A stretch of DNA of 6,414 bases, from assembly GCA_021824055.1 (NCBI GenBank), contig JAKALV010000193.1:1-6414 (forward strand), written 5' to 3'. This stretch comes from Acidobacteriota bacterium (GTDB lineage: Bacteria > Acidobacteriota > Vicinamibacteria > Vicinamibacterales > SCN-69-37). The position numbers and the translations under genes were made by a program. Below the pieces are notes generated by a model. It ran no database searches, was not told the DNA's origin, and saw only the letters and a program-made list of their open reading frames with translations. This document shows, in pieces, positions 5,540 to 6,414 of this stretch (its first letter is position 1; each line of letters opens with the position of its first letter).

Positions 5540-6356
5540 CGCGGCTGACCCAGTCCAGCCCGCCCACCGGCGCATCCGACGTCGCCACGTCGCGCAGCTC
5601 CGTGCGCGACGCGATCAGCGACGCGAGCGCGGGATCGCCGTAGGTCTTGCCGCCAGGCGCATACACCACAGTTCGCTTCGCGCGCACCGCATCGATGATC
5701 GCGGCGGCGCTGTTGTCCGTCGCGAACACGTAGGTACGGCACTCCCCCATCCGGCCGAGCCCGTGGAAATCCGACGAGCCGATCGCCGCCAGCGCGTGCC
5801 GCTCGCGAAACTGCTCGAACGCCGGCAGCGCCTTCGGGTTGCTGTACACCAGCGGATGACAGATCTCCGCGCCATCCAGCTGACCCTGACCCTCATCGTC
5901 GAACGCCGCCCAGAACTCCGGCATCGGGTGCGCAGCGATGGCGATGCCGCCTTGACGATGAACCTCAGCCAGTTGCGCCGACACGGTCGGCAGGGCGATC
6001 TGCCGCTCAGTGCCGATCGCGATGATGTGATGGTCCACGCCGAGCAGTTCCTGCCCGACCAGCACCGTCGGCCCGCCGATGAGCGACGAGAACCACCGCC
6101 CGGCCTTGGCGTCGGACACCTGGTTGTGACCGGTGATCGCGATGGCGTCCAGCCCCTGCCGCCGCGCGGCGAGCACCAGGCCGAACGGCGTAAGCGCGCC
6201 GTCGCTCCAGGTCGAGCTGTGCGTGTGAAAGTCCGCCGCAATTACGCGATAGCCGCCCGCCACGATCGGCGCGCGTTCGGGCACGCGATCGGCGATCGTG
6301 CCGCCGACGAGCGAGACGGCCATCAGCGCCCACGCCGCGCGCGCGTTCCGCGTCAT
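5322..6356 (-). CDS. PHP-domain metallohydrolase (CehA/McbA-like) with foreign C-terminal tail
   Basis: A 344-residue protein with an N-terminal anchor or signal peptide (residues ~6-22, RAAWALMAVSLVGGTIA), placing it outside the cytoplasm. PHP metal-site motifs are complete: DFHTHSSTWSDG (42-53), GHN (76-78), GQE (101-103), HH (109-110), AAHP (141-144) and SSDFH (194-198). The family hydrolyses phosphoesters or, in CehA/McbA, carbamate esters using a trinuclear metal site; the substrate here is unknown. The start is ATG at 6356, because it overlaps the TGA of the upstream gene (ATGA). An in-frame GTG at 6368 is also possible. Residues ~268-282 (LDWVSRVSGVVGLMW) look like a C-terminal membrane helix. 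From there to the stop at 5322 the frame is antisense to the glycosyltransferase and rich in Arg/Gly/Ser, so the natural 3' end appears to be lost near 5510. Confidence 0.8.
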   Translation of the reverse strand: MTRNARAAWALMAVSLVGGTIADRVPERAPIVAGGYRVIAADFHTHSSTWSDGALTPFGLVLAARRQGLDAIAITGHNQVSDAKAGRWFSSLIGGPTVLVGQELLGVDHHIIAIGTERQIALPTVSAQLAEVHRQGGIAIAAHPMPEFWAAFDDEGQGQLDGAEICHPLVYSNPKALPAFEQFRERHALAAIGSSDFHGLGRMGECRTYVFATDNSAAAIIDAVRAKRTVVYAPGGKTYGDPALASLIASRTELRDVATSDAPVGGLDWVSRVSGVVGLMWLGAGSGRVRPRARLPSSRHRSPGSGRSRQTGIAPAERRSGLAAALHSRAAKGQASGRGVGQAE

Positions 6357-6414
6357 GCGCGCCACCACGCCATCACGCTCGGCACCTGGAGGTACCAGAT
6401 CGCGATGCCGTAGA
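6353..6414 (-). CDS. C-terminal end of an upstream membrane-type protein, partial
   Basis: On the - strand the frame from the window edge reads YGIAIWYLQVPSVMAWWRA and then TGA (6353-6355). The stop shares the ATGA tetranucleotide with the PHP start, which indicates an operon with translational coupling. The hydrophobic, Trp-rich ending suggests a membrane protein, but 19 residues are too few to name a family. Confidence 0.55.
   Translation of the reverse strand, partial: YGIAIWYLQVPSVMAWWRA

Noticed and set aside
5457..6413. A 318-codon + strand open frame
   Set aside because: It is antisense to the PHP gene, is rich in Arg/Ala/His as GC-rich shadows are, and shows no domain.

Overview
The window looks like chromosomal DNA from a GC-rich bacterium. 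The best guess is an Acidobacteriota member (Vicinamibacteria-like) from soil or a metagenome assembly. This rests on the multi-module carboxypeptidase-regulatory-like (Ig-like) secreted protein, the ArsR + SRPBCC gene pair, the PHP metallohydrolase with an N-terminal anchor, and short degenerate tandem repeats between genes. The taxonomic call is inference from style, not from a marker gene. No phage, CRISPR or defence system is visible, and I do not see a clearly new biological system.

Layout from left to right. (1) 1-1758 (+): the 3' part of a large beta-sandwich protein with five regulatory-like modules; its start lies outside the window. (2) 1757-1866: a 108-bp convergent gap made almost wholly of degenerate 8-mers in two opposed blocks. 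It can fold into a long hairpin, and both flanking stop codons touch it. (3) 1867-3001 (-): a two-gene operon, an ArsR-type repressor followed by an SRPBCC/SnoaL two-domain protein. Its sigma70-like promoter overlaps an inverted repeat, and its GTG start lies so close to the -10 box that the mRNA is probably leaderless. (4) 3125-3473 (+): three tRNA genes, Arg(TCG), Arg(CCG) and Lys(CTT), all with encoded CCA. The two Arg genes are near-duplicates. The spacers hold short tandem repeats, and a tRNA-Gln-like D-arm fragment lies upstream. (5) 3472-3589: nested inverted repeats between tRNA-Lys and the next gene. (6) 3595-4167 (-): a multi-helix membrane protein that appears to lack its N-terminus. 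(7) 4249-5539 (+): an ArnT/GT39-like membrane glycosyltransferase broken by one frameshift near 4402. (8) 5322-6356 (-): a PHP-domain metallohydrolase whose C-terminal tail runs 218 bp into the glycosyltransferase on the opposite strand. It is translationally coupled (ATGA) to an upstream membrane protein of which only the last 19 residues are seen.

The most interesting architecture is at the right. A frameshifted glycosyltransferase sits between a neighbour that seems to lack its 5' end and one that seems to lack its natural 3' end. This suggests that the segment from about 4168 to about 5510 was inserted or exchanged next to a tRNA cluster. The ArsR/SRPBCC pair is a self-contained regulatory unit. 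The remaining genes show no evident shared pathway.
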